This document shows positions 1 through 8,496 of a DNA stretch of 64,000 nt, one piece after another; positions within the stretch are counted from its first letter, which is position 1, and every line of letters begins with the position of its first letter. Both the position numbers and the translations under genes were made by a program. The notes below the pieces were generated by a model. That model was not told where the DNA came from and did not search any database. It worked only from the letters and a program-made list of their open reading frames with translations. The stretch comes from Thermoproteus sp. (GTDB taxonomy: Archaea > Thermoproteota > Thermoprotei > Thermoproteales > Thermoproteaceae). Location of the stretch: NCBI GenBank assembly GCA_038893495.1, contig JAWARJ010000001.1, positions 1,105,824-1,169,823 on the forward strand, given 5' to 3'.

Positions 1-114
1 GTAAAGGTGCTCCTAATAGGGGGCTCCAACTCCATCATAGAGTCTGAGTTGCCCACCATAAGGGTGGATTCTACAGATATAGAGTCTTTAAGATATATTT
101 TGAAAAATATATAA
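1..114 (+). CDS. C-terminal end of an unidentified protein (5' truncated)
   Basis: The frame is open from the first base of the window and stops with TAA at 112-114, giving the last 37 residues of a protein that begins upstream. The piece has a hydrophobic beta-strand-like stretch (KVLLIGG) followed by a serine-rich turn and a short charged helix. Too little is visible for a family call. Base composition matches the neighbouring genes. Confidence 0.5.
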   Translation, partial: VKVLLIGGSNSIIESELPTIRVDSTDIESLRYILKNI

Positions 115-165
115 AAAGAATAACTATATAGAAAATATTTTTAAGCAATTAAAACAGGGCTTTTC

Positions 166-588
166 ATGATGGTGAAAGAGATACTACACAGGCCGCCAGT
201 GACCATACCCATATCGGCTACATTAGAACAAGCCGCCGAGGCCATGGCGAGCAATAACGTGGGGCTTTTAGTGATAGTAAACCCCAGCGAGCCAAAGAGG
301 CCCTTGGGAGTCATAAGCGAGAGGGATATAATTAGGGCGCTGGCGCGCAAAATGCCGTTAAGCACCACGGTGGACAAGGCGGGCACTATGGGCAACTTTG
401 TGTGGATACGGGAGGATGAAAGCGTATATAGGGCGGCCTACCTCATGAGGAGACACCACATAAGGCACCTAGTAGTCCTCAACGGAAGTGGAGAGCTCGT
501 GGGCGTCCTGTCCATAAGAGACTTGATAGCCGAAGATAAAATAATAGAGAGCCTGTCGGCGGACAGAAGGCCTGCGACGAAGGAATAA
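166..588 (+). CDS. Two-CBS-domain protein
   Basis: A 140-residue protein made almost entirely of a CBS pair (Bateman module). CBS1 covers roughly residues 5-60 and ends in the GVISERDIIRA motif; CBS2 covers residues 70-130 and ends in GVLSIRDLIAED. Such modules bind adenine nucleotides and usually regulate a partner protein. No catalytic domain is fused, so a stand-alone sensor is likely but the partner is unknown. An AT-rich element (ATTTTTAAG, about 135-143) lies about 27 bp before the ATG, as expected for a leaderless transcript. A second in-frame ATG follows directly at 169. A similar CBS pair is encoded at 36281. Confidence 0.85.
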   Translation: MMVKEILHRPPVTIPISATLEQAAEAMASNNVGLLVIVNPSEPKRPLGVISERDIIRALARKMPLSTTVDKAGTMGNFVWIREDESVYRAAYLMRRHHIRHLVVLNGSGELVGVLSIRDLIAEDKIIESLSADRRPATKE

Positions 589-616
589 CTGTATATATAG
601 CTCGTTTTTAGGCTTC

Positions 617-1852
617 ATGAACAAAACTGTATTGGCCGTAGTGATAGCCGCAATTGCGGTCATCGTAGTTGCGGCGGTGTTAATCTTAAGGCCGCAGGCC
701 CAGCAGTTCCCGAAGGTCCTCAACGTCTCGTCTCTAAGCCAGCCCGATGGGGTATATATATACGACGTCTACGTGGGCGGGAATAGAGTCTCGTTGGTCT
801 ACGTACAACGTAATGGAAGCATATTGTTGGTATTGCCCCAAAACGCCAGTGCGGCATACGTCCTATTCTCTCAAAATAGATTCAGCGAGCTCTACAAGTC
901 TTCAAACATGACGCTCCTCGCAATAAGCTACCCTGCATTGCTAGGTTCATGTATGAACTTCACTATAATGGAAACAATAGCGGGAGTACCCACTAAAGTC
1001 GCCAACCACATATGCGGCGCTCAACAACTACCCACATATACCAATTTCGTGGAGGTCGTATCTACCTTATCCCAATCGCCTCAGCCTACCACATTGTCGT
1101 TTGTTGGCACGGCTCAAACTCCGTTCGGCCGAGCTATAGTTTACAAAAACTCAACAACAATAACTTACTTATTCTACAATATAAACTTTAATTATACAAT
1201 ATATGTACTTAATAATGGAGTTATATATGAATTCTCCATATTGGTGCCAATTCAGCAATATACCTATAATGTAACCTATGTGCTGAGGTCCGCAGGGCAG
1301 GTCAACTCCACATATATCGACCTGATTTCTAATCTTTCCGGCGTGTTGCCTATTAGCGATATGGGGGGTCTCTCGCTTGTCGAAGCCGCGAAGAAGCTCG
1401 GCATGGAGATAAGCGCGGGGCAGCCCACGGTGCTCGCCTATCTAGGCCTTAACGACATGTCCTCCGCGCAGTTGCTCCTATACAACTACACGCTGTTCAG
1501 AGGAGTAGGCCTAATAGTGTTGGATCCGCCAAGTCAGCCGTTGGTATATGCCGAGAGACTTAGATGCCTCTATGCGAGTATAGCTAACAAAACCCAGGTA
1601 ATAGATACGTTACGGACGATCTATAGGGGGCTGTTGAACAACGTCAGTAACCCGTATGCTGTGTTGCCCAACAGCACATGTCTTGTGGACGTATCTTCGG
1701 AGTCGGCCTTATTGTCGTTAGCGCTCACTGGGCTCAATATGCCGGACCAAACGGCCTCGTTGCCGGTGTTGATAGTGGTGTATCCCAACGGGACCTATAC
1801 GGCCATAACTGGCTATAACCCGTCGGCTCTGAAGGCCGCATTAGGCGGATGA
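617..1852 (+). CDS. Membrane-anchored extracellular protein of unknown function
   Basis: A 411-residue protein with one N-terminal hydrophobic segment (about residues 4-25, alternating V, A and I) acting as uncleaved anchor or signal peptide. The rest looks extracellular: rich in Asn, Ser, Thr and Tyr, with many N-x-S/T sequons and a few cysteines. No catalytic motif was recognised. The stretch 1141-1290 is clearly more AT-rich than the flanks. A TATA-like run (gtatatatag, 591-600) precedes the ATG. The last codons overlap the next gene by 4 bp (ATGA), so the two are probably co-translated. Confidence 0.7.
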   Translation: MNKTVLAVVIAAIAVIVVAAVLILRPQAQQFPKVLNVSSLSQPDGVYIYDVYVGGNRVSLVYVQRNGSILLVLPQNASAAYVLFSQNRFSELYKSSNMTLLAISYPALLGSCMNFTIMETIAGVPTKVANHICGAQQLPTYTNFVEVVSTLSQSPQPTTLSFVGTAQTPFGRAIVYKNSTTITYLFYNINFNYTIYVLNNGVIYEFSILVPIQQYTYNVTYVLRSAGQVNSTYIDLISNLSGVLPISDMGGLSLVEAAKKLGMEISAGQPTVLAYLGLNDMSSAQLLLYNYTLFRGVGLIVLDPPSQPLVYAERLRCLYASIANKTQVIDTLRTIYRGLLNNVSNPYAVLPNSTCLVDVSSESALLSLALTGLNMPDQTASLPVLIVVYPNGTYTAITGYNPSALKAALGG

Positions 1853-2544
1853 AATGTAGAGCTCTGGTGGCCGACATAGATGGGACGTTGACTGTGTCAA
1901 GGAGTAGCTATGAGCTCTCGCTGGAGGCCCTCGCGGCTTTGAGGGCCGTTAGGGATAGAGGTCTCAAGGTCGCGTTGGCTACTGCCAACGGTCTGGACTA
2001 CGCGCTGTCGATAGCTCGATATCTCGGCGTGAGCTCAATTATTGCGGAGAACGGCTGTATTGTATACCTCGAGGGCGATACCTACGAGCTTTGTTCTGGC
2101 AATATACGCGATGAGGTTGTTCCAGTAGCGCTGTCCACGGGCCTCGTCAGAGAGAGCGAACAGAATAGGTGTAGGAAATACGACATGGCGTTTTATCCCC
2201 TAGCGGAGCCGGATTTAGCGCTGGCCGCCTTGAGGTCCAGACTTGGCGATAGGTACCAAGTGGAGTATAGCGGCTATGCTATACACATAAGGCCTAGAGG
2301 CGTAGATAAGGGCGCAGGCCTGGCCTTTTTATGTAAGGCGTGGGGCGTGCCTTGTAGCCTCGTAGCTGTTGTTGGAGACAGCGAGGTGGACGTGCCCATG
2401 TTGGCTGTCGGCTGGGGTATTGCTGTGGGCAATGCCGATGATGCCGCCAAGAAGGCGGCCAGACTTACCGTAGAGGGCCCTAGCGGCTTGGGTTTTGTGG
2501 AGGCCGTAGACGTAATACTAGAGGGGATTGCCTGTAGCGACTAA
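1849..2544 (+). CDS. pgp: Phosphoglycolate phosphatase, archaeal HAD type
   Basis: A 231-residue HAD hydrolase of the Cof/archaeal phosphoglycolate phosphatase type. Motif I is DIDGTL (residues 9-14), with Asp9 as nucleophile and Asp11 as acid/base. A threonine-bearing motif II (ALATANG) follows near residue 43, and motif III/IV (VVGDSEVDVPML) lies near residue 176. The cap is inserted between motifs II and III. The family dephosphorylates 2-phosphoglycolate and related small phosphates in the cytosol. It overlaps the preceding secreted-protein gene by 4 bp, which implies coupling but not shared function. Substrate is inferred from family only. Confidence 0.85.
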   Translation: MKCRALVADIDGTLTVSRSSYELSLEALAALRAVRDRGLKVALATANGLDYALSIARYLGVSSIIAENGCIVYLEGDTYELCSGNIRDEVVPVALSTGLVRESEQNRCRKYDMAFYPLAEPDLALAALRSRLGDRYQVEYSGYAIHIRPRGVDKGAGLAFLCKAWGVPCSLVAVVGDSEVDVPMLAVGWGIAVGNADDAAKKAARLTVEGPSGLGFVEAVDVILEGIACSD

Positions 2545-2564
2545 CTGCAATTTATTTTTCTGAC

Positions 2565-3374
2565 ATGTTTCTTATTGTGAGCACAGTGGAGGCTGGGATA
2601 TTGGCGAGCAACTTCGCAAGGCTGGCCCTTATGAACGCAGCTATAAGGCCGGACAAGAGGCTAGAGAAGCTATACGACATATTGATGAAACTCGGCTACT
2701 TCGTGAAGCGCGGCGAAGTTTACGTGAGGACAGGCAAATTGCCTCCGGAACGTGGAGACCCCATAGTGGCTAAAGTAGTAGATGAAATAATAGTTCCGTA
2801 CCTCTTAGGGAGACCTGCCGATTTGAACCCCTCGCTCCTCCACTCGTTCACTTATATATTCCAAGGCCTAAGGATAAGGGTAGCTACAGAGATACTGCCC
2901 TGGGGCGGATTCACGTTAGTTGCGGGCTTCCTTCCGTGCGGCTTTTCTTCTGAACTTTCGGCCCAGGCAGGTAGAGACTTGGTCCTAAGCGACGAGCTAC
3001 AAGACGTGTTGGATATAGAAAGCGAACGGCTCTCTGTGCTGCCTATAATGAGCTCGCCTCTATCGTCGTACTTAGCCCCGGCGGCATTTATAGCGTTGGA
3101 GCCGTCTACAGATCTCCAATTTATTAAGTCGAAATACGGGATGTTTGATACAGTAATAGTTTGTCATAGGCCTATAGATTTCAGTCTTGCTAAGAAAATA
3201 GGCAATGAAGTCATATTTATATATGTAAACGGAATATTGGGAGAACTCGCCTCTTTGATAAATGGGGCATTAGGCCTTGAGGAACCTCCTCAGTGCGGCG
3301 AAGTTGTTAATAGGCTGGGCGGTCAGATTATACATAACGACGAAGATATGTGTATCATAAGTTCTCGAGGATAG
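2565..3374 (+). CDS. Conserved-looking protein of unknown function
   Basis: A 269-residue soluble protein starting at ATG 2565, 20 bp after the previous stop. The N-terminal 75 residues are mostly helical and charged; the remainder is mixed alpha/beta with hydrophobic strands (IFIYVNGILGEL near residue 220). No signal peptide, metal motif or nucleotide-binding loop was seen and I do not recognise the family. Its 3' end overlaps the convergent GTPase gene by 20 bp. Coding is supported by length, codon use like the neighbours and operon-like spacing. Confidence 0.65.
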   Translation: MFLIVSTVEAGILASNFARLALMNAAIRPDKRLEKLYDILMKLGYFVKRGEVYVRTGKLPPERGDPIVAKVVDEIIVPYLLGRPADLNPSLLHSFTYIFQGLRIRVATEILPWGGFTLVAGFLPCGFSSELSAQAGRDLVLSDELQDVLDIESERLSVLPIMSSPLSSYLAPAAFIALEPSTDLQFIKSKYGMFDTVIVCHRPIDFSLAKKIGNEVIFIYVNGILGELASLINGALGLEEPPQCGEVVNRLGGQIIHNDEDMCIISSRG

Positions 3375-3840
3375 GCATTATCAGCTCGTTGGGTGGGTCC
3401 TTTATGGCCGATATGTAGTATACCTTACTAGCGCCGACGGCTTGTGCCATCTCGTCGCCCTCTATAAGCGTCCCGATCTCCTCGGCTAAATCCCTCTTGT
3501 TTCCTATTAGTATTGCCTTTCGAAACGGCTTCAAGCCGCTATCTAGGAGGGCGCTATGTATTTCGGCTATGGCCCTCAACGACGAGGGGTCAGTCACGTC
3601 GTACATATATACCATCAAGTCCACATAGAAAGACCACATTCTGCTGAAATTCAGCGCGACTTCTCGTGCCAGCTGTCCGGGCACATCTATTACGTCCATT
3701 TCGTAGTCGCCGTAATAATATCTATATACGCCTGGCCTCAAAGTCACGCGGGGCTTGAGCGAAAGTCCAAGAAGCCTATAGATATATGTAGTCTTGCCCA
3801 CACCGCCTACTCCCAAAACTGCCCATATGACTCTCTTCAC
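3355..3840 (-). CDS. Small Ras/Arf-like GTPase
   Basis: A 161-residue single-domain GTPase. The P-loop GVGGVGKTT is at residues 11-19, G3 is DVPGQ near residue 52 (DxxGQ as in Arf, Rag and Gtr proteins), G4 is GNKRD near residue 113 and G5 is SAI near residue 144. The glutamine after G3 suggests ordinary hydrolysis. Archaeal small GTPases of this kind are often encoded beside small helical or roadblock partners. Here it is last in a minus-strand operon after a coiled-coil protein and a two-helix membrane protein, so a membrane-associated signalling unit is possible but unproven. Its start overlaps the previous stop by 4 bp. Confidence 0.85.
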   Translation of the reverse strand: MKRVIWAVLGVGGVGKTTYIYRLLGLSLKPRVTLRPGVYRYYYGDYEMDVIDVPGQLAREVALNFSRMWSFYVDLMVYMYDVTDPSSLRAIAEIHSALLDSGLKPFRKAILIGNKRDLAEEIGTLIEGDEMAQAVGASKVYYISAIKDPPNELIMPILENL

Positions 3841-4022
3841 GAGCTTTCAAGTAGCCTGTCTACTAATAACTCTATCTCTTCAAGTTCCCGCTCGATGAGC
3901 TTTATCCTATTGTACATCTCTTCGCCTCTACCCGCCAATATCGACGCCAGCACTTCCACGTCCTTCACGCTTACACCGGCTCTTGGCGGCGATCTTCCCA
4001 ATCGAATAGACCGCATAGCCAT
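3837..4022 (-). CDS. Small coiled-coil protein next to the GTPase
   Basis: Up to 61 residues. The C-terminal half is a strongly heptad-like acidic helix (about residues 33-60, ending in LLVDRLLESS) suited to dimerisation or binding a partner. The ATG at 4022 overlaps the upstream membrane-protein gene by 95 bp. An in-frame GTG at 3968 would cut the overlap to 41 bp and give 43 residues, so the start is uncertain. The stop overlaps the GTPase start by 4 bp, supporting a real coupled gene. A GTPase partner role is inferred from position only. Confidence 0.5.
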   Translation of the reverse strand: MAMRSIRLGRSPPRAGVSVKDVEVLASILAGRGEEMYNRIKLIERELEEIELLVDRLLESS

Positions 4023-4173
4023 ATAGGAGAATTAATGCAACTGCCACCATATCGCCTATGCTAACTCCTGGGAGGAACTTCACCCTCAAATAGCCTAACA
4101 GCAGGCCGCCGATATAGAGGTATAATAGGAGCAGGACTGCTGAGAACAACACGACGAATAGTGCCGTCCTCAT
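3928..4173 (-). CDS. Small two-helix membrane protein
   Basis: An 81-residue protein with two predicted transmembrane helices, about residues 4-27 and 39-62, followed by a basic and glycine-rich cytosolic tail (KSRCKREGRG). No family recognised. The start overlaps the stop of the MraY-like gene by 4 bp, so it is translated from the same mRNA. The tail coding region overlaps the next small gene in another frame, so one of these two boundaries may be wrong. Confidence 0.6.
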   Translation of the reverse strand: MRTALFVVLFSAVLLLLYLYIGGLLLGYLRVKFLPGVSIGDMVAVALILLYGYAVYSIGKIAAKSRCKREGRGSAGVDIGG

Positions 4174-5090
4174 AGGGCTACCGACAGTATAGATGTAATA
4201 ACTGTGAGGTAGGTAAGCCCCTTGAATATTTCATATTCGCTCATAGGCCCGTCACCCACTAGGAGTCTCACCAGGCTGATTATATTCGAGTCGCAGTTCT
4301 GTTGGACCTTCCCGTTTATCAAGAGAGTTGGCCGCGCTATTTTGTTCCGTCCTCTTATGCCGCGCGCCGAGAATATAATCAAAATGCCGTTTACTATATA
4401 CGGCATTGATGCGAAGACTAGTTGAGGCACCATATCGTATACGGCGGCCAGAGTGGCTATCTCGGCTCCCAAGAAGTAGCTACCGACGTTGCCGTTAAAC
4501 GTCCTTGCCGGGTACCTATTGTATAGAAACAGCGCCAGAGAGGCGGCCACATGTACCGCGAAGGCGTAGGACGCTTGTACGTCGCCTTTAAGGAATGCGC
4601 TTACAGATAGAGCCGCCCCAATTATCGCATTGGAGAGAGGCAAGAAGCCGTTCACCGGGTCCAACATGTTGTAGGCGTTGGTCATAATTGGTATCGAGAG
4701 CACTGCCAGCCAAGAGGGGCTGTAGAAAGTGCCCATAAACGGTAGAGTCATGCGAAGCTTGACGATGAAGTATAGGAGGATCGCCGCCACTAGGGGCACA
4801 GCCACACGTATAGCCTCGCTTATGTCATAGACGTCATCTAGGAGCCCCACCAAGCCCACAATTGCCGCTAACACGGCGACGTACGCCAACTTTATGTCGA
4901 AGAACGAAAGTATCCCGAGCCCCACCAAGCCTGAAATCACTGCGATGAGGCCTCCGGCCTTGGGCACGCCGCTCCTATTCTTGTAGACGTCGATAGAGAC
5001 GAGGCCGCGCCTTCTTTGGTACTCCAGCCATAAAGGCCCCAAGGCCGCGCCTGTTATAAACGCCAGGAGGACCGCCAGCGCCTCCAACAT
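4170..5090 (-). CDS. MraY/WecA/Alg7-like phospho-sugar transferase (polyprenyl-phosphate acceptor)
   Basis: A 306-residue polytopic membrane protein with about ten hydrophobic segments. Family signatures are visible: the Mg-binding DD motif in LLDDVYD (about residues 85-91), the motif NAYNMLDPVNGF (about 138-149) and the loop FNGNVGSYFLGAE (about 199-211). Enzymes of this family move a sugar-1-phosphate, usually GlcNAc-1-P, from a UDP-sugar to polyprenyl or dolichyl phosphate on the inner membrane face. In crenarchaea this starts N-glycan assembly (Alg7/AglH role). The exact sugar is not deducible. It lies between deoxyhypusine synthase and small membrane/GTPase genes in one operon. Confidence 0.85.
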   Translation of the reverse strand: MLEALAVLLAFITGAALGPLWLEYQRRRGLVSIDVYKNRSGVPKAGGLIAVISGLVGLGILSFFDIKLAYVAVLAAIVGLVGLLDDVYDISEAIRVAVPLVAAILLYFIVKLRMTLPFMGTFYSPSWLAVLSIPIMTNAYNMLDPVNGFLPLSNAIIGAALSVSAFLKGDVQASYAFAVHVAASLALFLYNRYPARTFNGNVGSYFLGAEIATLAAVYDMVPQLVFASMPYIVNGILIIFSARGIRGRNKIARPTLLINGKVQQNCDSNIISLVRLLVGDGPMSEYEIFKGLTYLTVITSILSVAL

Positions 5091-5092
5091 GA

Positions 5093-5971
5093 TTACAGAT
5101 AGCCCAATAATATAGGCAGGACCAACGTGGCGTCGGCCATTATGTGTGTAGACTTAGCCCGTTGTTTCACCTTGCCCCAAGTTATGGCCTCCCTGGGCCT
5201 CGCACCGCTTAAAGAGCCGTCGTATTCGGTGGCCGTCGTTATATATACTACGTAGTCGAGACCGCCCTTGAACTGCGCCCACCATATGACGTGGTGTTTA
5301 GATATGCCGCCGCCGACTATCAACGCCGCCAGGCTACGGGCGGCGCCTACAATATCTCGTAGCTCTTCCTCGTCCCGCAGGACGTCCACCACAATACGCC
5401 TCCCACCTCTTTTGACCCTCTGGACGTCGTTGTACGTCAAAATCGCGGTGCCAACTGCGCCGTCCACTATGCCGGGCACAAAGACCTTAACGCCAGCCCT
5501 AGCGGCAGCTCCCAGAATGGAGTTGTCGGGCATCATCTTGCCGAAATGTTCGGCCAGCTCGAATGTGCCCACTCTATCTCTATCTAGAGAATCGAGAGCT
5601 CTAAACACAAAACGCTCCACATAAGGCCCATATTCCTCCCTCCTCAATACCAAATTGCCTAGCCTGTGGTATCCCCTATTGGATAGATCTATATCGTCTA
5701 GATCGAAAGACGCAGGCATGTACTTAGCTCCCTCGGCCTTGGCTATATCGTGGTCCATCGCCCCGGCGGTCGTCACAACCACGTTGAACAACTTTCGATG
5801 TATCGCGTCGGCAATAATTTCTCTTAAGCCGGTAGCGACTAGGTTAGCCGTAAATGAGAAAAAACGCAAGTCTGCCTTCTCGACGGCTTCTTTTAATATT
5901 TCTGCCGCCTCGACTACATGAAGCGCTTGAAACCCACCGATCTTCCTATAGATTTCTATAATTTCCCTCAT
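5093..5971 (-). CDS. dys: Deoxyhypusine synthase
   Basis: A 292-residue protein. Recognised by the NAD-binding stretch VVTTAGAMDHDIAK (about residues 75-88), the GGGISKHH block (about 219-226) and the C-terminal active-site block ITWGKVK whose lysine forms the covalent spermidine imine. The enzyme transfers the aminobutyl group of spermidine to a lysine of aIF5A, the first step of (deoxy)hypusine formation. It is encoded 4 bp inside the end of the lysine methyltransferase gene and two bases ahead of the MraY-like gene. The pairing of two lysine-modifying enzymes is notable. Length and motifs are complete. Confidence 0.95.
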   Translation of the reverse strand: MREIIEIYRKIGGFQALHVVEAAEILKEAVEKADLRFFSFTANLVATGLREIIADAIHRKLFNVVVTTAGAMDHDIAKAEGAKYMPASFDLDDIDLSNRGYHRLGNLVLRREEYGPYVERFVFRALDSLDRDRVGTFELAEHFGKMMPDNSILGAAARAGVKVFVPGIVDGAVGTAILTYNDVQRVKRGGRRIVVDVLRDEEELRDIVGAARSLAALIVGGGISKHHVIWWAQFKGGLDYVVYITTATEYDGSLSGARPREAITWGKVKQRAKSTHIMADATLVLPILLGYL

Positions 5972-6699
5972 CTAACTATCTTTATCTCGTCTATAAGGCC
6001 GGCCTCTAGTAGCTTCTTCAAGGCGTTTCTCACCTCGCGTGGGGTTGTGTTGAGCTTCAATGCTATGTCCTCCACCGAATTGGATCCATCAACTAGGGAC
6101 ATGACGCTCTTCGTGAAGGGGTCCTCTAACGACGCGCTCTTGCCAGAAGGTATGGGCACCTCCTTGCCCGGTATCTTGTAGAGGTATATCTTGTGGGACC
6201 GCCACTCCTCATATACCTCCTCCACTATGATGGGTCTCCATCCCGACACCTCGAAGTCATGGCTGACAACTCTAGTGCCCGGTCTTAACTCCTTCTCGAG
6301 CTTGGGCTTGAGTCTCTCGTTGACCGATGTAAGTAGATACATCGTAACTACATCTGCATCCGAGATATCGGCGTCGAAGAAATTCGTGTTTATAATCCTG
6401 GCCCTGCCTTCCAGCCCCAGATCTCTTATCTTGGCCATACTCTGTTCGTATAGATCCTTACGTATCTCTATGCCGTAGGCGTAGGCGCCGAACTCCTTGG
6501 CGGCCATTATGACTATACGCCCGTCGCCGCTACCCAAGTCGTATAGGACCTCGCCGGGCCTCACACGAGCCAGTTGTAACATACGCCTCACGACCACCTC
6601 GGGGGTCGGCACGAAGGGAACGTCGTAGTACATATAGGTCAGGACTATATCCCCATATAAATCTATCAATGGGAGGTCCCAGGGATATGGGCTGGCCAT
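5968..6699 (-). CDS. aKMT/Dot1-like protein lysine methyltransferase with C-terminal winged helix
   Basis: A 243-residue protein. Residues about 28-175 form a class I SAM methyltransferase closely resembling crenarchaeal aKMT: entry motif FVPTPEVVVRRML, SAM loop YDLGSGDGRIVI, acidic EIRK, motif IV region VVTMYLLTSVNERL and KPKLEKELRPGTRVVSHDFE. aKMT of Sulfolobus methylates lysines of many chromatin and other proteins. Here about 65 extra residues (SLEDPFTKSV to the end) look like a winged helix, absent from the roughly 160-residue Sulfolobus enzyme. First gene of the minus operon with dys; a TATA-like run (ttttatattg on the plus strand, 6718-6727) lies about 25 bp upstream. Confidence 0.85.
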   Translation of the reverse strand: MASPYPWDLPLIDLYGDIVLTYMYYDVPFVPTPEVVVRRMLQLARVRPGEVLYDLGSGDGRIVIMAAKEFGAYAYGIEIRKDLYEQSMAKIRDLGLEGRARIINTNFFDADISDADVVTMYLLTSVNERLKPKLEKELRPGTRVVSHDFEVSGWRPIIVEEVYEEWRSHKIYLYKIPGKEVPIPSGKSASLEDPFTKSVMSLVDGSNSVEDIALKLNTTPREVRNALKKLLEAGLIDEIKIVR

Positions 6700-6745
6700 A
6701 AAGTCCTAGGGGCGAAATTTTTTATATTGTGGAGATCCAGAACGC

Positions 6746-7201
6746 GTGCCTCACCGTAGTAGACATAAGAGGGGCTCATCGTCGTCGACAAGGCCTCCGC
6801 ATCCCACTGCTCCGAATTGGATACAATACACACCGGAGGAGGTAGAACAGTTAGTGTTGGAGCTGTACAGGAGGGGGTTCCCGCCGTCCCAAATAGGCAT
6901 AGTACTTAGAGATCAATACGGCATACCGCTAGTTAAGGTCATAACCGGCAAGAAGATAGTCAAGATCTTAGAAGAGCACGGAGTGAAAATGGAGCTCCCT
7001 GAAGACCTATTGAATTTGATAAGAAAGGCGTTGAGGATTAGGAGGCATCTAGAGGAACACCCGAAAGATATGGGATCGCGTAGAGGCCTCCAGTTGGTAG
7101 AGTCGAAGATACATAGACTGATAAAGTACTATAAGAGAGTAGGTAAGCTACCTGTCGATTTTGAATATTCGCCAGAGCGGCTTTCGCACTTAGCGACATA
7201 A
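6746..7201 (+). CDS. rps15: 30S ribosomal protein uS15
   Basis: A 151-residue archaeal/eukaryotic-type S15 with the N-terminal extension [16 protein letters not shown] and the core that binds 16S rRNA three-way junction ([51 protein letters not shown]). It starts with GTG at 6746. It is the first gene of a cluster with a RecJ-like protein, Pcc1 and S3Ae, a gene order conserved in many archaea. Confidence 0.97.
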   Translation: MPHRSRHKRGSSSSTRPPHPTAPNWIQYTPEEVEQLVLELYRRGFPPSQIGIVLRDQYGIPLVKVITGKKIVKILEEHGVKMELPEDLLNLIRKALRIRRHLEEHPKDMGSRRGLQLVESKIHRLIKYYKRVGKLPVDFEYSPERLSHLAT

Positions 7202-7202
7202 T

Positions 7203-8267
7203 GTGGAGCTAGACCAATTCTTTCTAGATAATATAAATAAAATTCTTGAATATCTCGATCAAGACATTCTTACTATATATACGAGGAGGTCTGTCGACAC
7301 ATTTATAGCAGGATATTTCCTAGTGGACAAGTTCGCAGATACCGCCCAGTTGAAGCTGGCCGACTGGCCTCCAGACGCCGGGATCTGTCTGGGTTTTAAA
7401 TGCGATGGGTTCTATATCAACGAGAACGAGGCCGGCATAGAGGGAAACGCCTTCAAATTCCAATCGCCAACTCCTATAAGTTATGCCATATATAAATTAG
7501 CCAAGTTAATATTAACTACTAATAGAGATGATTTGTTGAAGTTATATATAGGTATCTATAGTTGGTTAATAGATAATTGTGTTGTGAAGTGTAACGACCC
7601 TATGGATATAATCGCGGAGCTAGGCGCTCGGCAGGAGCTATTACCGCCTTTTCCCGAGGCCCCGTTGGGCAGATCCCTCTCGTTGATGACGCTCCCCATA
7701 CTGCCGGGAGTCTTGGGGCGTGGAGTCAAAGAAGATAGGCCTTTAAGGTCTCTCGACCCCAAGAGGGTTGTTGACGTGTTGGATGAGGCTTTGGGTGCTG
7801 TCTACGAGGCCGGCTTCTATCCCGCTCTGGCGGATAAATGGCTTAGGTATGTCCCTGAGGGCTTCGATATAGCCACAAAGGCGGTAGAGCTAGAGGCGTT
7901 GCTAGCGGGCTTTACGCCAGACGTAAACGGCGTCGAGTCTTATGTAGAACTACTATCTAAGTCGCTAGAAAATATTCTAAATAGTAAGTCAAATATAATT
8001 AATATAAATAATGTGTTCTTTATATATAAACTATCAAACTATTTACCTTATTTTATGAGAATAAAAGAATTTATAGCACTTAGGGCTGAGACCAGTAGGG
8101 GTTTTGTGACCTCCCTAATAGCGCCCCTCAAGGAGACCCAAAAGCTGAAGGGCCTGGCGGAACGGCTTAGAGGATTGGGCCAAGTTATAGAGTTCGAGTC
8201 AAGCATCCTGATCTACGTACCTAGAGACAAATGGCCAGAGATATCTCGCCTATTGCAGTTAGAATAA
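7203..8267 (+). CDS. Degenerate RecJ/Cdc45-like (DHH-family) protein, probably GINS partner
   Basis: A 354-residue protein starting with GTG two bases after the S15 stop. Similarity to known families is weak, but its place between S15 and Pcc1/S3Ae is the usual place of the archaeal DHH-family RecJ/GAN/Cdc45 homologue. The N-terminus (ILTIYTRRSVDTFIAGYFL) resembles the first strand and helix of a DHH domain in which the catalytic aspartates are replaced, and no DHH triad or DGxGS-like C-terminal motif is visible. A nuclease-dead Cdc45-like subunit of the replicative helicase is the best guess. The segments 7490-7570 and 7970-8060 are strongly AT-rich. Confidence 0.55.
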   Translation: MELDQFFLDNINKILEYLDQDILTIYTRRSVDTFIAGYFLVDKFADTAQLKLADWPPDAGICLGFKCDGFYINENEAGIEGNAFKFQSPTPISYAIYKLAKLILTTNRDDLLKLYIGIYSWLIDNCVVKCNDPMDIIAELGARQELLPPFPEAPLGRSLSLMTLPILPGVLGRGVKEDRPLRSLDPKRVVDVLDEALGAVYEAGFYPALADKWLRYVPEGFDIATKAVELEALLAGFTPDVNGVESYVELLSKSLENILNSKSNIININNVFFIYKLSNYLPYFMRIKEFIALRAETSRGFVTSLIAPLKETQKLKGLAERLRGLGQVIEFESSILIYVPRDKWPEISRLLQLE

Positions 8268-8479
8268 CGACTGACCTGCCTTGTGAGGTCTCGAGGATAT
8301 TGATGCCAGATGATGTGGAGGTCCCCCCAGGTCTTTATATCAGGCACATCTGTGAGGGCGGTAGGTACGTCTTGGCGGTAGGTGGGTCCGACGTGTTGAA
8401 GGTAAAAAATACGGTGGACGATATGATGTTGTGCCTAAAGGTAGTCGAGGCGGCATGGCGCGAATTCGGCGGCAATTAA
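8231..8479 (+). CDS. pcc1: KEOPS complex subunit Pcc1
   Basis: An 82-residue protein of Pcc1 type: strand-helix-strand-strand-helix with the segment GRYVLAVGGSDVLKVKNTVDDMMLCLKV. Pcc1 dimerises and is the platform for Kae1 in KEOPS, which makes t6A37 in ANN-decoding tRNAs. It overlaps the upstream gene by 37 bp in another frame and precedes the S3Ae gene. Other KEOPS genes are not in this window, but e-MtaB at 61544, which acts on t6A, is. Confidence 0.85.
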   Translation: MARDISPIAVRITTDLPCEVSRILMPDDVEVPPGLYIRHICEGGRYVLAVGGSDVLKVKNTVDDMMLCLKVVEAAWREFGGN

Positions 8480-8496
8480 TATATTTATACCCCTAG

